Origin: Roseburia sp.
GTDB taxonomy: Bacteria > Bacillota > Clostridia > Lachnospirales > Lachnospiraceae
Length of the DNA stretch: 5,199 bases
NCBI GenBank assembly: GCA_030844625.1
Contig: JAUUNJ010000215.1
Span: 1 to 5,199 of the forward strand
Direction of reading: 5' to 3'
Shown: piece after piece, positions 1 through 5,074 of the stretch
Layout of the letters: every line of letters starts with the position of its first letter
Numbering within the stretch: the first letter of the stretch is position 1
The notes under the pieces: generated by a model
Database searches by the model: none
Told to the model about the DNA's origin: nothing
Seen by the model: only the letters and a program-made list of their open reading frames with translations
Program-made: the position numbers and the translations under genes

Positions 1-1193
1 AGAGTTGATGCCAGATAGGTAAGATCAGAAATATCAATGTTGGTAACAGTATATTTTGATGAATCCTGATATAATTTCATTGGCAGATTAAAATTATTTT
101 TTATGGCAGGAACAATCTGACTGGCAAAGGAGTTAATATACTGCCTTTGACAAGCCATTCTCCGCAAGTTATCATCCAATAAAGAAATGTCTCTGTATCG
201 TACAAATTCTTCTGCCAGATCACCTTTAATGGTAATCTGCTGACCTTTTGTGAAACTTCCAAAGGAATATTCAGGAGTGAGTGTAACCCCGCCAATATCA
301 TCGTTAAGGATTTTTATGGCAGACAAGTCTATTGCATAATATGCATTAATAGGTACATTGTAAATAAGACGTTCTACAGCAGTAACCTGATTTTCGGCGC
401 TTAATGTCTGACCATCCCCATATGCATAGGCAAGACAAAGCTGTGCCTTACTGGTATCATAGTATGCCCCGCTTTCATCATAACGACTAATATCTGTCAT
501 GGTATCACGGTTAAGACATAAAATTTTAATTTTACCGTTTTTGGTATCATAAGTAAAAAGATATAATGCATCAGCCTGACCGGCAGTACCGGCAGTGGCA
601 TTTTCTTTTAATTCTGTATTATCGATACCCATAAATAAAATCGTGGCAATACTTGTGTTAAATTCATATTTATGACCGTTATAATAGATAAAACGTCCTC
701 CATCTTCGTAATCAATTCCGTCAGGGATGTCAATATTTAAGTCGTTGTAGTTTAAAAGAGCTTGTTTTCCCTTATATCTCATGATTAAGAAAGCAGAAAT
801 TGTTCCTATTATTAAGCAGAGTAAAAATAGAAGGATTCCCACAAGAAATTTTTTCTTTTTGCTCCATTTCTTTTTGCCGCCGCTGTATCTTTTTCTGTTC
901 TTATTTCTTTTATGTTTTTTTCCGTGTCCTGAGGTAGAATATCCAGAGCCCGAAAGGTGGCTGCTGTCATGTTTGGAATGGGAACTGCGGTGTTGATGAC
1001 TATGGCTGCGTCTGTAATTTTCTTCAATGGTATCCCAGTCTACATCAAATCCTTGTGAATTCTCTTTGTCCGTAATAACATTATCCGATGAATGAAAATC
1101 TTCAGAAGAATTTTCTGTTCGGGTGTTTATCGATTCCGGATCGTCAGGAACAATCTCTATATTGCTATATAAATCATCAGTTTGTCGGCTCAT
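1..1193 (-). CDS. LytR-CpsA-Psr (LCP) family cell-wall glycopolymer ligase, 3' end cut by window edge
   Basis: The minus-strand frame stays open from an ATG at 1193 to the left edge, giving 397 residues without a stop. Residues 1-115 form a hydrophilic, probably cytoplasmic tail: acidic first, then a His/Ser cluster (63-80), then Lys/Arg-rich (91-115). One membrane segment follows (about 116-138), so the rest should lie outside the cell. The LCP domain starts near 181: FMGIDN (188-192), GQADAL (205-210), LNRDT (227-231), AYAYGDG (255-261), FVRYRD (330-335) and DNLRRMACQRQ (341-351). Family members transfer undecaprenyl-pyrophosphate-linked polymers such as teichoic acid or capsule to peptidoglycan; Asp208, Arg229, Arg332 and Arg334 fit the conserved phosphate and metal-binding positions. 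The usual GRSD motif reads GQAD here. The start is supported by in-frame TAA TAA just upstream and an AGGGGG ribosome site about 12 nt before it. The start lies inside the sortase gene's last codons, implying one mRNA. The polymer handled is unknown. Confidence 0.88.
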   Translation of the reverse strand, partial: MSRQTDDLYSNIEIVPDDPESINTRTENSSEDFHSSDNVITDKENSQGFDVDWDTIEENYRRSHSHQHRSSHSKHDSSHLSGSGYSTSGHGKKHKRNKNRKRYSGGKKKWSKKKKFLVGILLFLLCLIIGTISAFLIMRYKGKQALLNYNDLNIDIPDGIDYEDGGRFIYYNGHKYEFNTSIATILFMGIDNTELKENATAGTAGQADALYLFTYDTKNGKIKILCLNRDTMTDISRYDESGAYYDTSKAQLCLAYAYGDGQTLSAENQVTAVERLIYNVPINAYYAIDLSAIKILNDDIGGVTLTPEYSFGSFTKGQQITIKGDLAEEFVRYRDISLLDDNLRRMACQRQYINSFASQIVPAIKNNFNLPMKLYQDSSKYTVTNIDISDLTYLAST

Positions 1194-1938
1194 CTTTTAT
1201 TAATACCCCCTGTACTAAATATCGTGTATTGCTTGCACCGCTGGTACATGTGCTTAATGTAAGAATTTTGCTGTTTAAATTTAAATCCGCTTTTCGTGTG
1301 TTTTTGTTAAGTGAATCCGGATTTAATGTATATTGCAAATAGTTCTCTAAAACTTTATTGTCTGAAAAGTCAAAAGAATTTAATATATGCCGGTCATCAT
1401 AAACATAGGCGGAGTATATTTTATAAGTTAATTTGTGATTTGGCATATAAATATACATATATTTATTTTTCTTGAAAAAGTTTTTATCCTCAAACTTATG
1501 CAGTGAGGCGAACATGGAACCATTCAGCATATTATGACCATAAAGAATCGTGACAGGATCAGAAAAGTCTTTTGCATTCTGCATTTCGCTGTAAATGGAA
1601 CCGGCGAATTCATATTTCTTTTTTAAATTTCTGTCAAGATAAAAAGAGTCCCCTTCCTTGTCGGTAGGTTGAACAACAGCATAATCCACATTTGTGTTAG
1701 GAATATAAATCCACGCATATATGTCTGAATTGTCTTCCTGCATTTTTGTCCAGTTCAGATTATGATTTTCAGTGGCGGTAATTATTTCGCCTGTAGTATT
1801 CGTACTGCTGGTCTTTTGGATATATTCTGAATTGTCATTACCACTGAAAAAGTACAAAACTATATAAGTTGTTGAAACAATACATACGAGCATTGCCACA
1901 ACCAGTACAATGCCCCAGAAAAATTTCTTTTTTTTCAT
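1177..1938 (-). CDS. srtB: Class B sortase (membrane-anchored transpeptidase)
   Basis: The product has 253 residues. A basic start (MKKKKFF) and a membrane segment at about 6-31 give an N-terminal anchor with the enzyme outside. A linker of about 40 residues leads to the sortase domain (about 65-249). The catalytic triad is visible: His135 in YGHNM, Cys231 in LTLSTCTSG, and Arg239 in NTRYLVQG. The motif YGHNMLNGSMFASL after the histidine and the length fit class B. Sortases cleave a C-terminal sorting motif of secreted proteins and join them to the cell wall or to pilin. No substrate with a sorting signal is seen here, so the recognised motif is unknown. A consensus promoter lies 49-77 bp upstream, and the LCP gene overlaps the end by 17 nt, so it is the first gene of an envelope operon. 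A TTG at 1950 would add four residues but directly abuts the ribosome site, so ATG at 1938 is preferred. The class call is firm; orthology to characterised SrtB is not. Confidence 0.93.
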   Translation of the reverse strand: MKKKKFFWGIVLVVAMLVCIVSTTYIVLYFFSGNDNSEYIQKTSSTNTTGEIITATENHNLNWTKMQEDNSDIYAWIYIPNTNVDYAVVQPTDKEGDSFYLDRNLKKKYEFAGSIYSEMQNAKDFSDPVTILYGHNMLNGSMFASLHKFEDKNFFKKNKYMYIYMPNHKLTYKIYSAYVYDDRHILNSFDFSDNKVLENYLQYTLNPDSLNKNTRKADLNLNSKILTLSTCTSGASNTRYLVQGVLIKDEPTN

Positions 1939-1950
1939 CTTTGTAAACAA

Positions 1951-1957
1951 TCCTTTT
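1951..1957 (-). promoter_or_regulatory. Ribosome binding site of the sortase gene
   Basis: On the minus strand the sequence reads AAAAGGA, followed by 12 nt to the ATG at 1938. The spacing is a little long, but the only alternative start (TTG at 1950) touches the site with no spacer and could not be used from it. This decides the start. Confidence 0.65.
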
Positions 1958-1986
1958 ATATTTTCATTATAATTAAGAATATAAAT

Positions 1987-2015
1987 AGTATATTATTTAT
2001 GCCACGGTATGTCAA
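1987..2015 (-). promoter_or_regulatory. Sigma-A promoter of the sortase-LCP operon
   Basis: On the minus strand, TTGACA (2015-2010) is followed by a 17-bp spacer and TATACT (1992-1987). The -35 is perfect, the -10 matches 5 of 6, and the spacing is optimal. Transcription would start near 1980, giving a leader of about 40 nt before the sortase ATG. This suggests housekeeping, fairly strong expression. No operator-like repeat was noticed next to it. Confidence 0.82.
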
Positions 2016-2098
2016 AGCATAAGTTATTAATTACAGAAATGATTATAGATTATGTCAGTGTGAAATGAACAAAATACAGACATTTATAAAATTTTTAT

Positions 2099-2127
2099 TT
2101 GCACTTTATCAACATATGTGATATAAA
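2099..2127 (+). promoter_or_regulatory. Candidate promoter of the tRNA-Tyr/tRNA-Leu unit
   Basis: TTGCAC (2099-2104), a 17-bp spacer and TATAAA (2122-2127), preceded by TG one base before the -10 (extended -10, TGATATAAA). The start would be near 2134, leaving about 15 nt of 5' leader. The -35 matches only 3 of 6, but the extended -10 can compensate. An overlapping alternative is TTATCA (2107-2112) with TATATT (2130-2135), also 17 bp apart. Confidence 0.55.
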
Positions 2128-2148
2128 TGTATATTGTTAAAAGCAAAT

Positions 2149-2230
2149 GGGCAGATTCCCGAGTGGCCAAAGGGGACAGACTGTAAATCTGCTGGCACTG
2201 CCTTCGAAGGTTCGAATCCTTCTCTGCCCA
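2149..2230 (+). tRNA. tRNA-Tyr (anticodon GTA)
   Basis: A class II tRNA of 82 nt. The acceptor stem is GGGCAGA (2149-2155) with TCTGCCC (2223-2229), and the discriminator is A2230. The anticodon loop CTGTAAA carries GTA at 2183-2185. The long variable arm pairs GGC (2194-2196) with GCC (2200-2202). The T arm is GAAGG (2206-2210), loop TTCGAAT, then CCTTC. A GTA anticodon with a long variable arm is typical of bacterial tyrosine tRNA. Pair 27-43 at the top of the anticodon stem is A/C, a mismatch. CCA is not encoded (CTA follows), so it must be added enzymatically. Cotranscription with tRNA-Leu is likely, as only 12 nt separate them. Confidence 0.95.
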
Positions 2231-2242
2231 CTATTTTAACAA

Positions 2243-2326
2243 GCCGGCGTGGCGGAACTGGCAGACGCGCAGGACTTAAAATCCTGTTGTGGCAACACAG
2301 TACCGGTTCGATTCCGGTCGCCGGCA
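2243..2326 (+). tRNA. tRNA-Leu (anticodon TAA)
   Basis: A class II tRNA of 84 nt. The acceptor stem is GCCGGCG (2243-2249) with CGCCGGC (2319-2325), and the discriminator is A2326. The anticodon stem CAGGA/TCCTG encloses CTTAAAA, with TAA at 2277-2279. It has a long variable arm and a T arm of ACCGG (2302-2306), loop TTCGATT, then CCGGT. It decodes UUA and UUG leucine codons, common in this AT-rich genome. CCA is not encoded. The tRNA-Tyr gene lies upstream and a hairpin terminator begins 8 nt downstream. Confidence 0.95.
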
Positions 2327-2333
2327 TTTGATG

Positions 2334-2357
2334 AAACACACGTATGTGTGTTTTTTT
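2334..2357 (+). terminator. Rho-independent terminator after the tRNA pair
   Basis: AAACACAC (2334-2341), loop GTAT, GTGTGTTT (2346-2353): an 8-bp stem with only four G-C pairs. The T run continues to 2357, making TTTTTTT in total. Its position right after tRNA-Leu closes the tRNA unit. Confidence 0.8.
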
Positions 2358-2395
2358 AGTTCTTAAAAAATCTGAATTTCCTATAGAATTAAAAT

Positions 2396-2438
2396 ATTCT
2401 GTCAGAATCACAAAAGCAGGGAAAGGGAGCCTTTTTTT
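2396..2438 (+). other. Short inverted repeats between the tRNA terminator and the rpiB promoter
   Basis: Two small elements lie in a gene-free stretch. ATTCTG-T-CAGAAT (2396-2408) is a perfect inverted repeat around one base. AAAGG-GAG-CCTTT (2422-2434) is a 5-bp hairpin running into seven T (2432-2438), which resembles a weak or backup terminator. Neither is strong enough to assign a role, and the first could equally be a protein-binding site or chance. Confidence 0.3.
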
Positions 2439-2452
2439 ACAATATTTAAAAT

Positions 2453-2481
2453 TTGACAGACGTATCTATATTTGCTACCAT
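2453..2481 (+). promoter_or_regulatory. Sigma-A promoter of rpiB
   Basis: TTGACA (2453-2458), a 17-bp spacer and TACCAT (2476-2481), with TG one base before the -10 (TGCTACCAT). A perfect -35 and the extended -10 offset the 4 of 6 match in the -10 hexamer. The start would be near 2488, with a leader of about 37 nt and no evident riboswitch. Confidence 0.65.
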
Positions 2482-2524
2482 AAAAATGCGAATATTATTA
2501 TAATAGATAAATGAGGAAAATATT

Positions 2525-2995
2525 ATGAAAATTGGATTTGGATGCGATCATGCTGCCATTGATTTGAAAAATGAACTGATTCGGTATATGACGGAAAAAG
2601 GATATGAATGTATTGATTTTGGCACAAATTATAATGAAAAGGGAGAAATAATTAAATGCGATTATCCTGCCAAGGGACGTGAAGTCGGCGAAGCTGTTGC
2701 AAATGGGAAAGTTGAGTATGGCGTTCTTATATGTGGAACAGGAATTGGTATTTCCGTTGCCGCCAATAAGGTTCCGGGGGTAAGAGCAGCGGTCTGCAGT
2801 GAGCCTTATTCTGCAAAATTGACCAAACAGCATAACGATGCTAACATTATTGCCTTTGGAGCAAGAGTTGTGGGCACAGAACTTGCAAAAATGATTTTAG
2901 ACGAATTTTTTGGTACAGAATTTGAGGGCGGAAGGCATCAGAGAAGAGTTGATATGATTTCGGACATTGAGAAATACTATTGTAAGACCTTTTAA
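2525..2995 (+). CDS. rpiB: Ribose-5-phosphate isomerase B
   Basis: This cytoplasmic enzyme interconverts ribose 5-phosphate and ribulose 5-phosphate in the non-oxidative pentose phosphate pathway. The protein has 156 residues, the usual RpiB length or slightly longer, and is a single RpiB/LacAB domain. Visible motifs: FGCDHAA (5-11) with Asp8 and His9; the catalytic cysteine in CGTGIGIS (Cys70, Thr72), which forms the anion-binding loop; QHNDAN (102-107) with His103, the ring-opening position; and GGRHQRRVDMI (135-145), whose arginines hold the phosphate. A few extra residues near 36-45 shift numbering by four relative to E. coli RpiB. The start has GAGGA seven nt upstream. The gene has its own promoter and terminator, so it is transcribed alone. 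LacA/LacB galactose-6-phosphate isomerases share the fold, but no lactose genes are nearby and the catalytic Cys favours RpiB. Confidence 0.95.
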   Translation: MKIGFGCDHAAIDLKNELIRYMTEKGYECIDFGTNYNEKGEIIKCDYPAKGREVGEAVANGKVEYGVLICGTGIGISVAANKVPGVRAAVCSEPYSAKLTKQHNDANIIAFGARVVGTELAKMILDEFFGTEFEGGRHQRRVDMISDIEKYYCKTF

Positions 2996-3018
2996 AACTA
3001 GAAGGTCTTTATCTTTTT
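2984..3018 (+). terminator. Rho-independent terminator of rpiB
   Basis: AAGACCTT (2984-2991), a 10-nt loop, then AAGGTCTT (3002-3009), followed by an interrupted T tract (TTTATCTTTTT, ending at 3018). The left arm lies inside the last codons of rpiB and the stop codon sits in the loop, so a ribosome at the stop could interfere with folding. Confidence 0.7.
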
Positions 3019-3043
3019 GTGTATTATGAACCGAGAGCTTTGT

Positions 3044-3068
3044 GCGCAGAGGTGTTAATTGACTGCGC
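3044..3068 (+). promoter_or_regulatory. Inverted repeat overlapping the acetyltransferase promoter, candidate operator
   Basis: GCGCAG (3044-3049) and CTGCGC (3063-3068) are perfect 6-bp inverted arms around 13 bp. The right arm overlaps the candidate -35 hexamer TTGACT (3059-3064). GC-rich arms stand out in this AT-rich intergenic region. No T run follows, so it is not a terminator. A dimeric regulator, possibly the TetR protein encoded downstream, could bind here; that is inference only. Confidence 0.35.
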
Positions 3069-3087
3069 TAAAAAGAGAAATGATTAT
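3059..3087 (+). promoter_or_regulatory. Candidate promoter of the GNAT-TetR pair
   Basis: TTGACT (3059-3064), a 17-bp spacer and GATTAT (3082-3087). Matches are 5 of 6 and 4 of 6. The start would be near 3094, only about 11 nt before the annotated ATG, so the mRNA would be almost leaderless, consistent with the poor ribosome site there. Moderate confidence. Confidence 0.4.
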
Positions 3088-3104
3088 GAAAGAACAGATG
3101 AATA

Positions 3105-4232
3105 ATGGTTAAGATAAAAGAAGTAAAGACAAAAAAAGAATTAAGAATATTTGCAGGATTTAATGAAAAAATGTATAGAAATGTTCCCCAGGCAATTCCG
3201 GATCTGATTTCAGATGAAATAGCTAATTTTACGCCAAAGAAAAATCCTGCATATGAGTATGCAGAATCAAGGCAGTTTCTGGCATACAAAGATGGGAAAT
3301 GTGTGGGGAGAATTGGTGGCATAATAAGTCACAAGGCAAATGCAAAATGGAACAGAAAAAGAATAAGATTTACCAGAGTAGATTTTATAGATGACCTTGA
3401 AGTTTCGTCTGCTTTATTTAAGGCAGTGGAAGACTGGGGCAGAGAAAGAGGACTGGATGAAATTCATGGACCGATGGGTTTTTGCGATCTGGATCAGGAA
3501 GGTATGTTAATTGAGGGATTTGAGTATAAAGGAATATTCATAACAATTAATAATGCACCTTATTACAAGGAACACATGGTAAAATTGGGATATGGAAAAT
3601 CTGTTGACTGGATTGAAAACCGCATTGATGTTCCAAAGGAAGTTCCGCCAATTTGGGAAAAAATTACGGAAAGGGTTCTCACGGAAAATGAACTGAGAAT
3701 CTTTTGCGCAAAAAGCAGAAGAGAAATAAAAAAATATATTCCACAAATTTTTGACGTAGTTAACGATACAGCCAAGGATTTATATGGTGAAGTAGATTTA
3801 AGTAATGCTCAGATCAAAAAATATGTTAAGCAATTTATTCTTATGGTTAATTGCAAATATGCAACGATGATTATGGATAAAAACAATAAGATGATTGGTT
3901 TTGGTCTTGCTGTTCCGTCTATGGCGGATGCGGCTAAAAAGTCCAGAGGAAGGCTTTTTCCTTTTGGCTGGGCAAGAATGCTTTATGCACCCTATTCAAA
4001 ACCGGATACGTTAGAGTTGTATTTGGTTGGAGTGAGAGATGCATATAAAAATAAAGGAGTTCCGGCAGTCTTAATTACTCAGGAAATGAAAGTCGCAATT
4101 GCTGATGGTATTAAATATGCAGAAACAGGACCTATGCTTGAAAATAACATAAAAGTTCAGTCAATGTGGAAAAGATTTGATAAGATTCAGCACAGACGCA
4201 GAAGATGCTGGATTAAAGAATTGAGGGAATAG
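3105..4232 (+). CDS. GNAT-fold acetyltransferase-like protein of unknown substrate
   Basis: A soluble protein of 375 residues with no signal peptide or membrane segment. It resembles a conserved family of Firmicutes and Bacteroidetes proteins annotated as N-acetyltransferase or hypothetical. Recognisable blocks are FTPKKNPAYEYAESRQFLAY (42-61), the stretch around IHGPMGFCDLDQEGML (120-135), PYYKEHMVKLGY (152-163), RGRLFPFGWARML (281-293), LYLVGVRDAYKNKGV (305-319, like the acetyl-CoA-binding loop of GNAT enzymes), AETGPMLENN (339-348) and a basic end HRRRRCWIK (363-371). The layout suggests two GNAT-like halves, about 60-163 and 200-371. The substrate is unknown and catalysis is not proven. 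The ATG at 3105 fits the family N-terminus (MVKIKEVKTKKEL) but has no good ribosome site. The TetR gene follows after 66 nt without a terminator, so cotranscription or regulation by that protein is plausible. Confidence 0.75.
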   Translation: MVKIKEVKTKKELRIFAGFNEKMYRNVPQAIPDLISDEIANFTPKKNPAYEYAESRQFLAYKDGKCVGRIGGIISHKANAKWNRKRIRFTRVDFIDDLEVSSALFKAVEDWGRERGLDEIHGPMGFCDLDQEGMLIEGFEYKGIFITINNAPYYKEHMVKLGYGKSVDWIENRIDVPKEVPPIWEKITERVLTENELRIFCAKSRREIKKYIPQIFDVVNDTAKDLYGEVDLSNAQIKKYVKQFILMVNCKYATMIMDKNNKMIGFGLAVPSMADAAKKSRGRLFPFGWARMLYAPYSKPDTLELYLVGVRDAYKNKGVPAVLITQEMKVAIADGIKYAETGPMLENNIKVQSMWKRFDKIQHRRRRCWIKELRE

Positions 4233-4242
4233 GATTAAAAGT

Positions 4243-4267
4243 TTTGACACTATAAGGATACTTTGAC
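4243..4267 (+). repeat. Direct repeat upstream of the tetR-type gene
   Basis: TTTGAC occurs at 4243-4248 and again at 4262-4267, 19 bp apart, each followed two or three bases later by TAT. The first copy contains TTGACA (4244-4249), a perfect -35 hexamer, but no -10 sits at 16-18 bp; the nearest one, TAAAAT (4281-4286), is 31 bp away. From the second copy it is only 12 bp away. A regulator site or a poor internal promoter is possible; chance is also possible. Confidence 0.3.
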
Positions 4268-4301
4268 GGGTATTTCTGGTTAAAATGTTAGGAGACCAAT
4301 G

Positions 4302-4838
4302 ATGAATGTAAAAAAATTAATTGTACAAATGTTTATTGAAATAGGATATAAAGAAGGATTTGATAACATTACCATAAATAAAATCGTTAAAGCGTGTAAT
4401 ATTTCCAGAACCACATTCTATTACCATTTTAAAGATATTCCGGATGTGATTGATTATTATTTGTGCGAGAAAATTTCGTCTGTTGCAAATGTGTGTGCGG
4501 GATTAAAGAACATGAAAAAAGGTGTTGAATATTGTGCTGAAAATCTCATCTATAATTTCCCGGAATGCAGGAAATTATTGAATTCAAAATGGAGAGTACA
4601 GACGGAAGTTTATTTACATGAACACTGGAGAAATTATGCTAAAAAGATGATTTCTTCAAATCGAAAGGGAGTTCCTATAATAGAAGAAGAGAGAAAATTT
4701 TTAACAGAGTTTCTTAGCGGTGCAATTTGTGATTATATTATATATGGAGATCTTCAGGAGATAAGTGCTCAGGTATTTGCGGAACAGTTCAGCCTTTTAC
4801 TGAACGCAAGGCATGCAATGATGGAAAAAAGGAATTAA
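4302..4838 (+). CDS. TetR/AcrR-family transcriptional regulator
   Basis: The protein has 178 residues, a normal TetR length. The N-terminal helix-turn-helix lies at about 20-46: FDNITINKIVKACNISRTT followed by FYYHFKD, a textbook TetR DNA-recognition pattern. The remainder (about 50-178) is a helical domain expected to bind a ligand and dimerise; it is divergent, so the ligand cannot be named. It contains several cysteines and a Trp/Tyr/His-rich stretch near 97-113. The ribosome site AGGAG (4290-4294) is four nt from an ATG at 4299 and seven nt from the adjacent ATG at 4302; the second has better spacing and is chosen, but both may be used. It follows the GNAT gene by 66 nt with no terminator, and a strong terminator lies after it, so the two probably form a unit. 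It may repress its own operon, as TetR proteins often do. The family is sure; the target is inferred. Confidence 0.9.
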   Translation: MNVKKLIVQMFIEIGYKEGFDNITINKIVKACNISRTTFYYHFKDIPDVIDYYLCEKISSVANVCAGLKNMKKGVEYCAENLIYNFPECRKLLNSKWRVQTEVYLHEHWRNYAKKMISSNRKGVPIIEEERKFLTEFLSGAICDYIIYGDLQEISAQVFAEQFSLLLNARHAMMEKRN

Positions 4839-4860
4839 ATATTGAAATTTTGAAGAAATG

Positions 4861-4896
4861 GCTTTGCAGCATTGATTGCTGCAGAGCATTTTTTTT
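4861..4896 (+). terminator. Strong Rho-independent terminator after the TetR gene
   Basis: GCTTTGCAGC (4861-4870), loop ATTGATT, GCTGCAGAGC (4878-4887): a 10-bp stem with one T-G wobble. An uninterrupted run of eight T follows at 4889-4896. This closes the GNAT-TetR unit and separates it from the secreted-protein gene. Confidence 0.92.
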
Positions 4897-4996
4897 GGGG
4901 TAAAAATATTATTATAAAGAAATACACCTCTATAAAAAATAAACACCATAAAAGGAAAAAAGTGTAAAGATGATTGGGGGGAAATGAAAATGGTTC

Positions 4997-5025
4997 TTTT
5001 CAAACGTGAATGCTAAAATTATATT
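4997..5025 (+). promoter_or_regulatory. Candidate promoter of the secreted-protein gene
   Basis: TTTTCA (4997-5002), a 17-bp spacer and TATATT (5020-5025), matching 4 of 6 and 5 of 6. An overlapping alternative is the extended -10 TGCTAAAAT (5011-5019), which has no good -35. Either would start transcription at about 5026-5032 and leave a leader of 40-50 nt. The rest of the 4897-5074 gap is A-rich, with no recognisable riboswitch. Confidence 0.4.
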
Positions 5026-5074
5026 TGGGAGATTTGTTCGAAAAAATGGAATAAGAAAGGGAGAAAAGTTTATT

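Noticed and set aside
781..1027. Overlapping short ORFs on both strands, one Phe/Leu-rich
   Set aside because: They are shadows of the LCP gene; the LCP frame shows conserved motifs and stays open for 397 codons.
1088..1342. Plus-strand ORF of 84 residues
   Set aside because: It is antisense to the sortase-LCP junction, with no recognisable domain.
1939..1950. TTG start of the sortase at 1950, adding four residues
   Set aside because: It directly touches the AAAAGGA ribosome site; the ATG at 1938 has a workable 12-nt spacing.
2134..2331. Plus-strand ORF of 65 residues through the tRNA pair
   Set aside because: Its whole length is explained by the two folded tRNA genes; no ribosome site.
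2109..2411. Minus-strand ORF of 100 residues over the tRNA pair
   Set aside because: It is antisense to both tRNAs. Its GREGFEPSKAVPADLQSV-type sequence is the well-known spurious protein that arises opposite tRNA genes.
2499..2504. Perfect TATAAT as the rpiB -10
   Set aside because: No -35 at 16-18 bp upstream, and the start would fall at about the ribosome site; the TTGACA/TACCAT promoter fits better.
3507..3775. Two minus-strand ORFs of 70-79 residues
   Set aside because: They are antisense shadows of the GNAT gene, Phe/Ser-rich because of AT-rich codons.
4920..4950. ACACC...ATAAAA imperfect direct repeat after the terminator
   Set aside because: It is short and A-rich; within chance expectation for this composition, and it is not a CRISPR or iteron array.
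4797..5003. Minus-strand ORF of 68 residues
   Set aside because: It runs across the strong terminator and the end of the TetR gene, with no domain.
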